DNA of 64,000 nucleotides, from positions 1 to 64,000 of the forward strand of contig NZ_FCNZ02000022.1 in NCBI RefSeq assembly GCF_001544495.1, read 5' to 3'. This DNA comes from Caballeronia telluris (lineage in GTDB: Bacteria; Pseudomonadota; Gammaproteobacteria; Burkholderiales; Burkholderiaceae). The notes beneath the pieces were generated by a model. The model saw only the letters and a program-made list of their open reading frames with translations, was not told the origin of the DNA and made no database searches. This document shows positions 17,880 through 27,004 of this stretch, in pieces (the first letter of the stretch is position 1; every line of letters begins with the position of its first letter). Both the position numbers and the translations under genes were made by a program.

Positions 17880-18875
17880 GTGCAAAAGATCTTGATTGTC
17901 CGGGTGTCGTCGCTTGGCGACGTCGTCCACAACATGCCGGTGATCGCCGATATCCGGCGCCGTTATCCCGATGCGCAGATCGACTGGCTCGTCGAGGAAA
18001 GTTTCGCGAGTCTCGTCGAACTCGTCGACGGCGTGCGCCGCGCGATTCCGTTTTCGCTCAGGCGCTGGCGCAAGCGCTGGTTCTCGGCCGCGAACTGGCG
18101 CGAGATCGGCACGTTCCGGCGCGAACTCGAAGCCGAAAAGTACGACCTCGTGATCGATTGCCAAGGCCTCATCAAGACGGCGTGGGTCGCGAGCTGGGCG
18201 CGCGGGCCGCTCGTCGGTCTCGCGAACCGCACCGAGGGCGCGGGCTTCGAATGGCCGGTGCGCTTCTTCTACGACCGTCGCGTGCCGATCGAGCCGCGCA
18301 CGCACGTGGTCGAACGCACGCGGCAACTGGTGGCCGTCGCGCTCGGCCTGCCGCGCCCCGAGCCCACCGACGACATCGACTTCGGCATGGACACGCGGCG
18401 CGCGGCGCTCGCGCTGTCGCAGACGGGGCTGAACCTGCCGGTGCCGTATGTCGTCTTCGTGCACGCCACGTCCCGCGCCGACAAGCAATGGCCCGACGCC
18501 GCGTGGATCGAGCTCGGGCAGGCGCTCGTGCGGCGCGGCGCGTCGATCGTGCTGCCGTGGGGCAGCGACGCCGAGCACGCGACGAGCGAGAAGCTCGCGA
18601 AGGAATTCGGCGCGGCGGCGATCGTGCCGCCGAAGCTCTCGCTGCCGGCGGTGGTCGGTTTGATCGAGGGCGCGGCCGCGACGGTCGGCGTCGACACCGG
18701 CCTCGTGCACATCGCCGCCGCGCTGAAGCGGCCGACCGTCGAGTTGTACAATTTCTCGACCGCCTGGCGCACGGGCGGCTACTGGTCGCCGCGCGTCGTG
18801 AATCTCGGCAGCGCGAACCATCATCCGACGCTCGCCGAGGTCAAGGCGGTGCTCGCGGGCTTCGGGCTGCTCTGA
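17880..18875 (+). CDS. waaC: Lipopolysaccharide heptosyltransferase I
   Basis: 331 residues from GTG 17880 (VQKILIVRVSSLGDVVHNMP); the frame is open upstream, but only this start aligns with the family's usual beginning. It is a family 9 glycosyltransferase. VIDCQGLIKTAW near residue 85 and GVDTGLVHIAAALKRPTVELY near 265-285 are the typical motifs. It adds the first L-glycero-D-manno-heptose to Kdo2-lipid A at the inner membrane. It is followed by kdoO and waaA on the same strand, so this is an inner-core gene group. It starts 90 bp past the mutase terminator; no strong ribosome binding site is seen. Confidence 0.92.
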   Translation: MQKILIVRVSSLGDVVHNMPVIADIRRRYPDAQIDWLVEESFASLVELVDGVRRAIPFSLRRWRKRWFSAANWREIGTFRRELEAEKYDLVIDCQGLIKTAWVASWARGPLVGLANRTEGAGFEWPVRFFYDRRVPIEPRTHVVERTRQLVAVALGLPRPEPTDDIDFGMDTRRAALALSQTGLNLPVPYVVFVHATSRADKQWPDAAWIELGQALVRRGASIVLPWGSDAEHATSEKLAKEFGAAAIVPPKLSLPAVVGLIEGAAATVGVDTGLVHIAAALKRPTVELYNFSTAWRTGGYWSPRVVNLGSANHHPTLAEVKAVLAGFGLL

Positions 18876-19027
18876 GCCGCTCACGCGTGGCGTCGACGGG
18901 AGGATTGCGCGCCGTCAATCGCGGTACTTTTCCGGCGCGGCCCGGGCGACCGGATCGACCCCTGCCGGGGCACAATCGCGGCACGGCGGCGGATACCCCG
19001 CCGCGCCCATCGGAATATCGAAGGCAC

Positions 19028-19912
19028 ATGACCGAATCTCAAATCATCGAAGTCGCGTCGGGCGACTGGCAGGGCCGGGACCTTTCGGTGCCGCGCGAGA
19101 TGCTCCTCGCGGGCGTCGAGCGTGGCAAGGTGCTGTACTTCCCGAATCTGCGCTTTGCGATCGAAGGCGGCGAGGCCGCGCTGCTCGACCCCAAGATCGC
19201 CGATCCGCAACGGAAGAACATCAGTCTGGCGCCCAATGGCGGCGCGCTTGCCGGCGTGCTTGGCGACGCCGTCATGCAGTCGGCGGTACGCGCGCTCGTC
19301 GGACGCTATCAGGCGAATGCGCGCTCGCTCGTCGACGGGCTCTTTCCGGAGTACCGCGGCAAACTGCGCGTCGCGCCGACGAGCCTCCGGCTGCACCAAG
19401 TGGAAACGCGCGACACGTCCTGGCGCAAGGACGACAGCCGCCTGCACGTCGACGCGTTTCCGTCGCGCCCGAACTACGGCGAGCGCATCCTGCGCGTCTT
19501 CACGAATGTGAATCCGCACGGCGCGCCGCGCGTGTGGCGCGTGGGCGAACCGTTCGAGGACATGGCGAAGCGCTTCCTGCCGAACATCAAGGCGCAGATG
19601 CCGGGCGCCGCGTGGCTCATGAACCTGCTGCACATCACGAAGTCGCCGCGCAGCGAATACGATCATCTGATGCTGCATCTGCATGACGCGATGAAGGCAG
19701 ATCTCGACTATCAGAAGTCTTCGCCGCAGCAGGACATGCCGTTTCCGCCGGGCTGCGTGTGGGTCTGCTTCTCCGATCAGACCTCGCACGCGGTGATGTC
19801 CGGCCAGTACATGATGGAGCAGACGTTCTTCCTGCCCGTCGACGCGATGGCGCAGCCGGAGTGCGCGCCGCTCGGGATTCTCCAGCGCCTGAAGGGCAGG
19901 GCGCTCGTTTGA
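19028..19912 (+). CDS. kdoO: Kdo 3-hydroxylase (Fe(II)/2-oxoglutarate dioxygenase)
   Basis: 294 residues, fitting KdoO, which hydroxylates the outer Kdo at C3 to give Ko in Burkholderia and Yersinia lipid A-core. VLYFPNLRFAI near residue 35 and LRLHQVETRDTSWRKDD near 120-136 are characteristic. A facial triad can be read as His140, Asp142 (RLHVDAFPSRP) and His254 (DQTSHAVMSGQY). The product makes the core linkage more resistant to acid. It lies between waaC and waaA, 152 bp after the former and 28 bp before the latter, which supports an LPS role. The frame is open upstream; ATG 19028 was chosen by homology of the first residues. Confidence 0.87.
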   Translation: MTESQIIEVASGDWQGRDLSVPREMLLAGVERGKVLYFPNLRFAIEGGEAALLDPKIADPQRKNISLAPNGGALAGVLGDAVMQSAVRALVGRYQANARSLVDGLFPEYRGKLRVAPTSLRLHQVETRDTSWRKDDSRLHVDAFPSRPNYGERILRVFTNVNPHGAPRVWRVGEPFEDMAKRFLPNIKAQMPGAAWLMNLLHITKSPRSEYDHLMLHLHDAMKADLDYQKSSPQQDMPFPPGCVWVCFSDQTSHAVMSGQYMMEQTFFLPVDAMAQPECAPLGILQRLKGRALV

Positions 19913-19940
19913 GCGCCGCACGCGACGCGCGGACGCGCGC

Positions 19941-21263
19941 ATGCTGAGGCTCGTCTATCGCGCGCTGTGGTGGATCGTCGCGCCGCTCGCGGTCTTGCGG
20001 CTCCTGATCCGTTCGAGGAAGGAACGCGGCTATCGCGAGCATATCGCCGAGCGCTTCGGCCGAGGCCCGGGCCGTCGTGCCGACGATCTCGCGCCGCTCA
20101 TCTGGGTGCATGCGGTGTCGGTGGGCGAGACGCGCGCGGCGCAACCGCTCATCGAAGCGTTGCTCAAAGCGCATCCCGAAGCCCGCATCCTGCTCACGCA
20201 CATGACGCCGAGCGGCCGCGCGACGGGCGAATCGCTGTTCGGCGATCGCGTGCTGCGCAGCTACCTTCCGTACGACGTCCCGCGCTTCGTGCGGCGCTTC
20301 CTGCGCGCATGGCGGCCGACGCTCGGCATCGTGATGGAGACCGAGGTGTGGCCGACGCTCATCGACGAATGCAAGCGCGCCGACATGCCGCTCGTCCTGG
20401 CGAATGCGCGGATGTCGGAGCGCTCGTACCGGCGCGCGGCGAAGTTCGGCCGCGCGACGCGCGAAGTGTTCGGCGGCTTCGCGCGTGTGCTGGCGCAGAG
20501 TCCCGCGGATGCGGAGCGGCTCACGGCGCTCGGCGCGCGCAACGTCGCGGTGCTCGGCAATCTCAAGTTCGACATGAGCGCGCCGCCCGAACTCGAGGCG
20601 CGCGGCCATGCGTGGCGCGCGGCGATCGGCGATCGGCCGGTGTGGGTCGCGGCGAGCACGCGCGAGGGCGAGGAGGCGCTGGTCCTGCAGGCGTTCGCCG
20701 CGCTCGATGTGCCGAACGCGCTGCTGATTCTCGTGCCGCGCCATCCGCAACGTTTCGATGAAGTCGCGTCGATGGCGGCGGGCGCGGGGCTGTCGTGCGT
20801 GCGGCGCTCGGAGTGGGCGCCGAAGGCGGTCGCGGCGGCCTCGGGGGCGGCGGCCGCGCGGCCGTTGCCGCAAAGCGTGCAGGTGCTGCTCGGCGACTCG
20901 ATGGGCGAACTGGGCGCGTATTACGCGGCGGCCGATCTCGCGTTCATCGGCGGGAGCCTGTTGCCGCTCGGCGGGCAGAATTTGATCGAAGCGTGCGCGG
21001 CGGGCGTGCCGGTGCTGATCGGGCCGCATACGTTCAACTTCACGCAGGCGACCAACGATGCGATTACGGCGGGCGCGGCGTTGCGCGTCGACGATCCGCC
21101 GGGGCTCGCGCGCGGCTTGCGCGAGCTGTTCAACGACAAGCCGCGCCGGCTCGCGATGAGCGCGGCGGCTTCGGCGTTCGCCGCGCGGCATCGCGGGGCG
21201 ACGGCGCGCTCGGTGAGCGTGCTCGGGGCGTTGCTCGAAGGACAGGAACTGGCGGCGAAGTGA
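19941..21263 (+). CDS. waaA: 3-deoxy-D-manno-octulosonic acid transferase
   Basis: 440 residues. A single N-terminal membrane anchor (LVYRALWWIVAPLAVLRLL) is followed by two GT-B domains. Motifs include WVHAVSVGETRAA near 55-67, LLTHMTPSGRATGE near 85, LGNLKFDMS near 210 and GGSLLPLGGQNLIEACAAGVP near 335. It transfers Kdo from CMP-Kdo to the lipid A precursor at the cytoplasmic face. The insert EWAPKAVAAASGAAAARPLPQ is a low-complexity loop common in this genus. It converges on ureG, with only 13 bp between the two stops and no space for a terminator. Confidence 0.94.
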   Translation: MLRLVYRALWWIVAPLAVLRLLIRSRKERGYREHIAERFGRGPGRRADDLAPLIWVHAVSVGETRAAQPLIEALLKAHPEARILLTHMTPSGRATGESLFGDRVLRSYLPYDVPRFVRRFLRAWRPTLGIVMETEVWPTLIDECKRADMPLVLANARMSERSYRRAAKFGRATREVFGGFARVLAQSPADAERLTALGARNVAVLGNLKFDMSAPPELEARGHAWRAAIGDRPVWVAASTREGEEALVLQAFAALDVPNALLILVPRHPQRFDEVASMAAGAGLSCVRRSEWAPKAVAAASGAAAARPLPQSVQVLLGDSMGELGAYYAAADLAFIGGSLLPLGGQNLIEACAAGVPVLIGPHTFNFTQATNDAITAGAALRVDDPPGLARGLRELFNDKPRRLAMSAAASAFAARHRGATARSVSVLGALLEGQELAAK

Positions 21264-21276
21264 AGCCGCTCGCGCC

Positions 21277-21927
21277 CTACACCGCCAGCAACCCCTTCTT
21301 CTCGATGAACGCGACCACGTCGGCCAGTCCATCCAGCGCCTTCAGATTGCACATCACGAAGGGCCGCTCACCACGCATCTTCTTCGCGTCCGATGCCATC
21401 ACGTCCAGATTCGCGCCCACATGCGGCGCGAGATCGGTCTTGTTGATCACGAGAAGGTCCGATTTCGTGATGCCCGGTCCGCCCTTGCGCGGAATCTTCT
21501 CGCCGCCCGCGACGTCGATCACGTAGATCGTCAGATCCGACAACTCCGGACTGAACGTGGCCGCCAGATTGTCGCCGCCCGATTCGATGAACACGATGTC
21601 CGCATCGGGAAAGCGCGCGATCATCTGATCGACGGCTTCGAGGTTGATCGAAGCGTCTTCGCGGATCGCCGTATGCGGACAGCCGCCCGTCTCCACGCCC
21701 ATGATGCGCTCGGCAGGCAACGCGCCCGCGACCGTCAGCAGGCGCTGGTCCTCCTTCGTATAGATGTCGTTGGTGATCGCGACGAGGTCGTACTTCTCGC
21801 GCATCGCCTTGCACAGCATTTCGAGCAGCGTGGTCTTGCCGGAGCCGACCGGCCCGCCCACGCCGACACGCAACGGCGGCAGCTTCTTGGTTCGGCGGGC
21901 AGCGGCGGAATAAGCGGGTGCGTTCAT
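21277..21927 (-). CDS. ureG: Urease accessory GTPase UreG
   Basis: 216 residues from ATG 21927. The P-loop GVGGPVGSGKTTLLE lies near residue 22-36. The metal-binding motif VETGGCPHTAIRED is near 82, and the G4 motif NKTDL near 160. UreG hydrolyses GTP to drive nickel insertion into urease, working with UreD, UreF and UreE. It is the last gene of the ureABCEFG run, 14 bp after ureF. The frame runs on upstream through ureF, but those residues are shadow sequence. Confidence 0.96.
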   Translation of the reverse strand: MNAPAYSAAARRTKKLPPLRVGVGGPVGSGKTTLLEMLCKAMREKYDLVAITNDIYTKEDQRLLTVAGALPAERIMGVETGGCPHTAIREDASINLEAVDQMIARFPDADIVFIESGGDNLAATFSPELSDLTIYVIDVAGGEKIPRKGGPGITKSDLLVINKTDLAPHVGANLDVMASDAKKMRGERPFVMCNLKALDGLADVVAFIEKKGLLAV

Positions 21928-21941
21928 GTTGGATCGGTTGA

Positions 21942-22622
21942 TTAGGAGCGAAAGAGCCGCGAATACTGCGACTCGTGCCGCGCCGACAGGATGCCGAGCT
22001 GCGGCGCAAAGGTGTTGATCTGGTCCGACGTCGTGGCGAGCGACTGCGCGACCGCGCGATGGATCGGTTCGCGCAACGCGACGATGATCCGCTGTCCCGC
22101 GAGCTGTCCGAGCGGCACCGACTTCAAGGCGGCCGCCGCCTGGTTCTCGACCCAGCTGAACGCATACGCGGCGAGCGCTGCTTCGGGCGAGACATCGTGA
22201 GCGCAGGCGGCGAACGCGAAGGCGGTCGGCAGCGCGACGGGCTTGAGCGTATCGAGTGTCGCGCGGCGGTCGTCGTCGCCCCATTCGAGCGAGGCGCACA
22301 ACTGCGCGAGCGACCAGCCCATTTGCTGCGTCTCGCGCCGCAGTTCCGCCGATTCGCGGCTCGCGAGGAACTCCCCGTCGGCGATGGAAAGCGCGGCGCG
22401 ATCGTGCATGCGCCAGCGTTCGATCTGATGCGCGAGAAACGGCAACTCCCCGCGCGCGAGAACATGCGCGAGGCCGCTCGCGATCCAGTCGCGGGCGCTG
22501 TCGCCATCGCGGATCAGATCGTGCTCGATCGCCGCTTCGAGTCCCTGCGAATAACTGAACGCGCCGATCGGCAGTGCCGGCGACGCCAGATGCAGCAGCG
22601 CCGTGAGTTCAGCGATGCGCAT
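21942..22622 (-). CDS. ureF: Urease accessory protein UreF
   Basis: 226 residues from ATG 22622 (MRIAELTALLHLASPALPIG). ALPIGAFSYSQGLE near residues 16-29 is the UreF signature, followed by an all-helical body. UreF bridges UreD and UreG and gates the GTPase during urease activation in the cytoplasm. Its start lies 14 bp inside the end of ureE in another frame, indicating translational coupling. Length and context are normal. Confidence 0.94.
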   Translation of the reverse strand: MRIAELTALLHLASPALPIGAFSYSQGLEAAIEHDLIRDGDSARDWIASGLAHVLARGELPFLAHQIERWRMHDRAALSIADGEFLASRESAELRRETQQMGWSLAQLCASLEWGDDDRRATLDTLKPVALPTAFAFAACAHDVSPEAALAAYAFSWVENQAAAALKSVPLGQLAGQRIIVALREPIHRAVAQSLATTSDQINTFAPQLGILSARHESQYSRLFRS

Positions 22623-23214
22623 GACCGTGATGACCGTGTTCGTGTCCGCACGTCGAGTGATCGTGGTCGTGCGAATGATCGTGATCATGCGGGTGCGCAT
22701 GGCCGTGATGCTCGTCGAAGACCTTTTGCGCGAGCGCGTAGTCTTCGCTGAACGTCTCGTCGTGACCGTGCTTGTGACCGCCGCCATACGCGCCGGTCTC
22801 CGGCTGGAATGGCGCCGACGCATGGTCGACCTGCGCGCCGAGGCGTCGCAGCATCGCTTCGAGCACCGGATCGGCTTCGAGCTTCAGATAGTCCGCGCCG
22901 ACTTCGACGGGCGTGTGGCGATTGCCCAGATGGTAGGCCGCGCGCGTGAGCGTGAGCGCGTCCGGCGCGCGCACGACGAGCACGTCCTCTACCGCCGCGA
23001 TCACGCGAACGAGCGCGCCATCGTCTGCGACGAGCACGTCGCCGTCGGCGAGCACGGTGCCGCGCGGCATCACGAGCGCCACTTCCTCGCCGCCGTCGAG
23101 CGTGGCGGCGAGGCGGCTCTTGCAGCGTGCATCGAAGGCAAGGGTGAGGGTCGCCGCGCGCTTGACGAGCACGGGCGCGAGTTTGGCGGTGAGGCGTTTG
23201 TCGATGGTGCGCAT
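22609..23214 (-). CDS. ureE: Urease nickel metallochaperone UreE
   Basis: 201 residues from ATG 23214. The N-terminal peptide-binding domain starts MRTIDKRL, and the central domain has YHLGNRHTPVEVG, the dimer-interface nickel site region. The last forty residues are a His/Asp-rich tail (HGHAHPHDHDHSHDHDHS) that can hold extra nickel. UreE hands Ni(II) to UreG. It starts 2 bp after the ureC stop and overlaps ureF by 14 bp. Confidence 0.94.
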   Translation of the reverse strand: MRTIDKRLTAKLAPVLVKRAATLTLAFDARCKSRLAATLDGGEEVALVMPRGTVLADGDVLVADDGALVRVIAAVEDVLVVRAPDALTLTRAAYHLGNRHTPVEVGADYLKLEADPVLEAMLRRLGAQVDHASAPFQPETGAYGGGHKHGHDETFSEDYALAQKVFDEHHGHAHPHDHDHSHDHDHSTCGHEHGHHGHAHR

Positions 23215-23216
23215 GG

Positions 23217-24923
23217 TCAGAAGAGGAAATAGCGTTGAGCCATCGGCAGGACGGTGGCCGGATCGCAGGTCAGCAGCTGGCCGTTCGCGACGACCTGATA
23301 CGTTTCCGGATCGACCGTGACCGAGGGTTGCCAGGCATTGTGGATCATGTCGGCCTTGCTGATGTTGCGGCAGTTCTTCACCGGCACGACGAGCTTGCTG
23401 AGTCCGTAGCGATCCGCGATGCGCGCGTCCGCGGCCATCTGTGAGACGAACGTGAGGGAGGTCTTGCCGAGCGCGCCGCCGCGCGTCGCGAACATCTCGC
23501 GATAATGCACCGGCTGCGGCGTCGGAATGGAGGCGTTCGGGTCGCCCATCTGCGCGACGGCGATCATGCCGCCCTTGACGATCATCGCGGGCTTCACGCC
23601 GAAGAACGCCGGCTCCCAGAACACGAGATCGGCCCACTTGCCCGGCTCGATCGAACCGACTTCATGCGCGATGCCGTGCGTGATCGCCGGGTTGATCGTG
23701 TACTTCGCCACGTAACGCTTCGCGCGGAAGTTGTCGTTGCGCGCGTTGTCTTCGGGCAGCGCGCCGCGCTGCACCTTCATCTTGTGCGCGGTCTGCCAGG
23801 TGCGGATCACCACCTCGCCGACACGGCCCATCGCCTGCGAATCGGACGAGAGCATCGAGAGCGCGCCCAGGTCGTGCAGGATGTCTTCGGCTGCGATCGT
23901 CTCGCGACGGATGCGCGACTCGGCGAACGCGATGTCTTCCGCGATCGACGGATCGAGGTGATGGCAGACCATCAGCATGTCGAGGTGTTCGTCGAGCGTG
24001 TTGATGGTGTAGGGGCGCGTGGGATTGGTCGAGGAGGGCAGCACGTTCGACTCGCCGCAGACCTTGATGATGTCCGGCGCGTGGCCGCCGCCTGCGCCTT
24101 CCGTGTGATACGTGTGGATCGTGCGGCCCTTGAACGCGGCAACCGTCGTCTCGACGAAGCCCGCTTCGTTCAGCGTATCCGTGTGAATGGCGACCTGCGT
24201 GTCGGTGTCGTCGGCGACGGAAAGACAGTTGTCGATCGCGGCGGGCGTCGTACCCCAGTCCTCGTGCAGCTTGAGGCCGATCGCGCCCGCCTTGATCTGC
24301 TCGGTGAGCGGCTCGGGCAGGCTTGCGTTGCCCTTGCCGAGAAAGCCGAGGTTGACGGGCCAGCCGTCGGCGGCCTGCAGCATGCGCTCGATGTGCCACG
24401 GGCCCGGCGTGCAGGTGGTCGCGTTGGTGCCCGTCGCGGGACCGGTGCCGCCGCCGAGCATGGTCGTGACGCCGCTTGCGAGCGCCTCGTCGATCTGCTG
24501 CGGGCTGATGAAGTGGATGTGCGAATCGATGCCGCCTGCGGTCACGATCATCCCTTCGCCGGCGATCACTTCGGTGGCCGCGCCAATGGCGATGGTCACG
24601 CCCGGCTGGATGTCGGGGTTGCCTGCCTTGCCGATGGCGAAGATGCGTCCGCCCTTGATGCCGATGTCGGCTTTCACGACGCCCCAGTGATCGAGGATCA
24701 GCGCGTTGGTGACGACCGTATCGACGACGTCGTTGGCGACGCGCTGCGACTGGCCCATGCCGTCGCGAATCACCTTGCCGCCGCCGAACTTCACTTCTTC
24801 GCCGTAGGTCGTGAAGTCGCGTTCGACTTCGATGAGGAGATCGGTATCGGCGAGGCGGACACGGTCGCCGGTAGTCGGGCCGAACATTTCCGCGTAGGCG
24901 CGGCGGCCGATGCGTAGCGTCAT
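23217..24923 (-). CDS. ureC: Urease alpha subunit (catalytic)
   Basis: 568 residues, the normal length. Nickel ligands are His135 and His137 in GIDSHIHF, the Lys218 to be carbamylated in GLKLHEDWG, and later His and Asp residues in HTYHTEGAGGGH and SSDSQAMGR. The flap segment MVCHHLDP contains the mobile His. The enzyme hydrolyses urea to ammonia and carbamate in the cytoplasm. It lies 22 bp after ureB and 2 bp before ureE. Confidence 0.97.
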   Translation of the reverse strand: MTLRIGRRAYAEMFGPTTGDRVRLADTDLLIEVERDFTTYGEEVKFGGGKVIRDGMGQSQRVANDVVDTVVTNALILDHWGVVKADIGIKGGRIFAIGKAGNPDIQPGVTIAIGAATEVIAGEGMIVTAGGIDSHIHFISPQQIDEALASGVTTMLGGGTGPATGTNATTCTPGPWHIERMLQAADGWPVNLGFLGKGNASLPEPLTEQIKAGAIGLKLHEDWGTTPAAIDNCLSVADDTDTQVAIHTDTLNEAGFVETTVAAFKGRTIHTYHTEGAGGGHAPDIIKVCGESNVLPSSTNPTRPYTINTLDEHLDMLMVCHHLDPSIAEDIAFAESRIRRETIAAEDILHDLGALSMLSSDSQAMGRVGEVVIRTWQTAHKMKVQRGALPEDNARNDNFRAKRYVAKYTINPAITHGIAHEVGSIEPGKWADLVFWEPAFFGVKPAMIVKGGMIAVAQMGDPNASIPTPQPVHYREMFATRGGALGKTSLTFVSQMAADARIADRYGLSKLVVPVKNCRNISKADMIHNAWQPSVTVDPETYQVVANGQLLTCDPATVLPMAQRYFLF

Positions 24924-24945
24924 TTCATGTCATCCGGAAAGAGAG

Positions 24946-25251
24946 TCAGAGCGGACCCATCACGAGACCGTTGAAGCCGTAGACGGTGCGGTCTCCCGCG
25001 AGCGCGACGAGTTCGACGGTGCGTTCCTGTCCGGGCTCGAAGCGCACGGCGGTGCCGGCGGCGATATTCAGGCGAAAGCCGCGCGTTTTTTCTCGCTCGA
25101 ACGTGAGCGCCGTGTTGACTTCATAGAAGTGGTAGTGCGAGCCGACCTGGACGGGCCGGTCACCGGTATTCGACACGACGACCGACACGGTTTCGCGGCC
25201 CGCGTTGAGTTCGCGTTCGCCGTCGTCGATCAGATATTCGCCGGGGATCAT
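24946..25251 (-). CDS. ureB: Urease beta subunit
   Basis: 101 residues, standard for a separate beta chain. It starts MIPGEYLIDDGERELN and has the family segments GDRPVQVGSHYHFYEVN and RFEPGQERTVELVALAG. It forms the structural (alpha-beta-gamma)3 urease with UreA and UreC. ureA ends 19 bp upstream. Confidence 0.96.
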   Translation of the reverse strand: MIPGEYLIDDGERELNAGRETVSVVVSNTGDRPVQVGSHYHFYEVNTALTFEREKTRGFRLNIAAGTAVRFEPGQERTVELVALAGDRTVYGFNGLVMGPL

Positions 25252-25270
25252 GGCTTGCCTCTTCGTCGAT

Positions 25271-25573
25271 TCAGGGAATCGGATGGTGGACGGTGACGAG
25301 CTTCGTGCCGTCGGGGAACGTGGCTTCGATCTGAATGTCGGGGATCATTTCGGGCACGCCTTCCATGACATCGTCGCGGGTGAGCAGCGTGGTGCCGTAG
25401 TGCATCACCTCGGCGACGGTCTTGCCGTCGCGGGCCGCTTCCATCAGCGCGGCCGAGATGAACGCTATCGCTTCAGGATAGTTCAGCTTCAGGCCGCGGG
25501 CACGGCGGCGCTCGGCCAGGAGCGCTGCTGTGAAGATCAGCAGTTTGTCCTTTTCTCTTGGAGTCAGTTTCAT
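25271..25573 (-). CDS. ureA: Urease gamma subunit
   Basis: 100 residues, the exact family size. MKLTPREKDKLLIFTAALLA at the start and VPEMIPDIQIEATFPDGTKL near the end are invariant features. This is the first structural gene of ureABCEFG. Upstream, inverted-repeat element B separates it from the amino acid transporter ATPase, so any promoter lies in the 54 bp before the ATG or inside the element. No strong ribosome binding site is visible. Confidence 0.96.
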   Translation of the reverse strand: MKLTPREKDKLLIFTAALLAERRRARGLKLNYPEAIAFISAALMEAARDGKTVAEVMHYGTTLLTRDDVMEGVPEMIPDIQIEATFPDGTKLVTVHHPIP

Positions 25574-25626
25574 TTTGGCGCTCGGCGGACTGGGTTAGGG
25601 GTGAGAAACACCGTCGGATGGTTGTG

Positions 25627-26236
25627 CGCTTCTATGGAACTTGTTTTCACGTCGGTCTATTTGCACTGCCCCTGTCCGGGGCGGGACTTACTTTCTTTGC
25701 TGCTGCAAAGAAAGTAAGCAAAGAAAGCAGCTTTTTAGTCAGTAGTCACAGCACGGCAACGCACTAGAAGAACTGAGTGGACATACCGCCTAAGTGTCGT
25801 CCTTAAACATCCACGCGGCTAGGCGCGCGCACGCACTGAGACCTCCTGCACTCACGCGGAGTGGTAAGCGCTCCGTTCAGTTCCGTCCGCGCTTCGCTCG
25901 GACGATGGGCGTCCGAAAACCAGCGGACTGCAACCTCCACCGCGCGACTCGATTTGCCCGTCGTTCAGCGAAGCGAAAACGGATGAATGACTGCTGTGCC
26001 AATCCTGTCACTGTGCGATGACACAGTGGTTAATCGCGCCAAGTCCCTCTTGTTCTTTGAGGGCGACACTTAGGCGGTATGTCCACTCAGTACTTCAAAG
26101 GTGTTGCCGCCTCAAGGCTGCTGACTAAAAAGCTGCTTTCTTTGCTTACTTTCTTTGCAGCAGCAAAGAAAGTAAGTCCCGCCCCGGACAGGGGCAGAGC
26201 TAATAGACCGACGCGAAAGCAAGTTCCATAGAAACA
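25627..26236. repeat. Long inverted-repeat element, copy B
   Basis: About 610 bp with the same arms and nested palindromes as copies A and C. The left arm starts near GCTTCTATGGAACTTG, and the right arm ends near CAAGTTCCATAGAA. The central part is recognisable but has diverged, including a small deletion compared with copy A. It sits directly upstream of ureA and downstream of the amino acid ABC ATPase gene, breaking the urt-ure transcription order. Nothing else was seen in the 25574-26284 gap. Confidence 0.9.
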
Positions 26237-26284
26237 CAGAAAACGGGGTACCCGGAAACACCCATACTACGTACAAAAACTACA

Positions 26285-27004
26285 TCATTGAATGAACTTG
26301 CGCAACTCGACGCTAGATGGCCGCTCGAAAATATCCTCTGGCGTGCCGCTTTCCCATACGCGCCCCTGGTGCATGAAGACCACCTTGTTGCTCACGCGCC
26401 GGGCAAAACGCATCTCATGCGTGACCATGATGAGCGTCATCCCGTCGCGGGCAAGCCCTTCGACGACGGCAAGCACCTCGCCCACGAGTTCGGGATCGAG
26501 CGCCGACGTGATCTCGTCGCAGAGCAGGACGGTAGGCTTCATCGCGAGCGCCCGCGCAATGGCGACACGCTGCTGCTGTCCGCCCGACAACTGCTCCGGG
26601 TACGAATCGAACTTGTCGGCGAGACCCACGCGCTCCAGCACCTGCTCGGCCGTCGCGCGTGCCTTCGCCCTGTGAACCTTCTTGACGACCGTCTGCGCGA
26701 GCATCACGTTCTGGCCCGCCGTCAGATGCGGAAAAAGGTTGTACTGCTGGAACACCATGCCGACTTTCAGGCGCAGCGCGCGCAGATCGGCATGGCGCGC
26801 ATCCATGTGCTCGCCGTCGATTTCGATCGAACCTTCGTCGATGCTCTCCAGGCCGTTCAACGTGCGCAACAGCGTGCTCTTGCCCGAGCCGCTGCGGCCG
26901 ATGATCGCGACGACCTGCCCGGGCTCGACCGAAAAATCGATGCCCTTGAGCACCTGGTTCGCGCCGAACTGCTTCTTCAGATTGCGTGTTTCAACGAGCG
27001 GCAT
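26285..27004 (-). CDS. Polar amino acid ABC transporter ATP-binding protein
   Basis: 239 residues, GlnQ/GltL type. Walker A is GRSGSGKST at residues 36-44, the signature LSGGQQQRVAIARAL is near 139-153, and Walker B VLLCDEITSALD is near 157-168. It powers uptake through the two permeases just upstream. Its start lies 14 bp inside the second permease gene, so translation is coupled. Substrate class is inferred from family only; glutamate, glutamine, histidine or similar are possible. It is followed by inverted-repeat element B. Confidence 0.93.
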   Translation of the reverse strand: MPLVETRNLKKQFGANQVLKGIDFSVEPGQVVAIIGRSGSGKSTLLRTLNGLESIDEGSIEIDGEHMDARHADLRALRLKVGMVFQQYNLFPHLTAGQNVMLAQTVVKKVHRAKARATAEQVLERVGLADKFDSYPEQLSGGQQQRVAIARALAMKPTVLLCDEITSALDPELVGEVLAVVEGLARDGMTLIMVTHEMRFARRVSNKVVFMHQGRVWESGTPEDIFERPSSVELRKFIQ

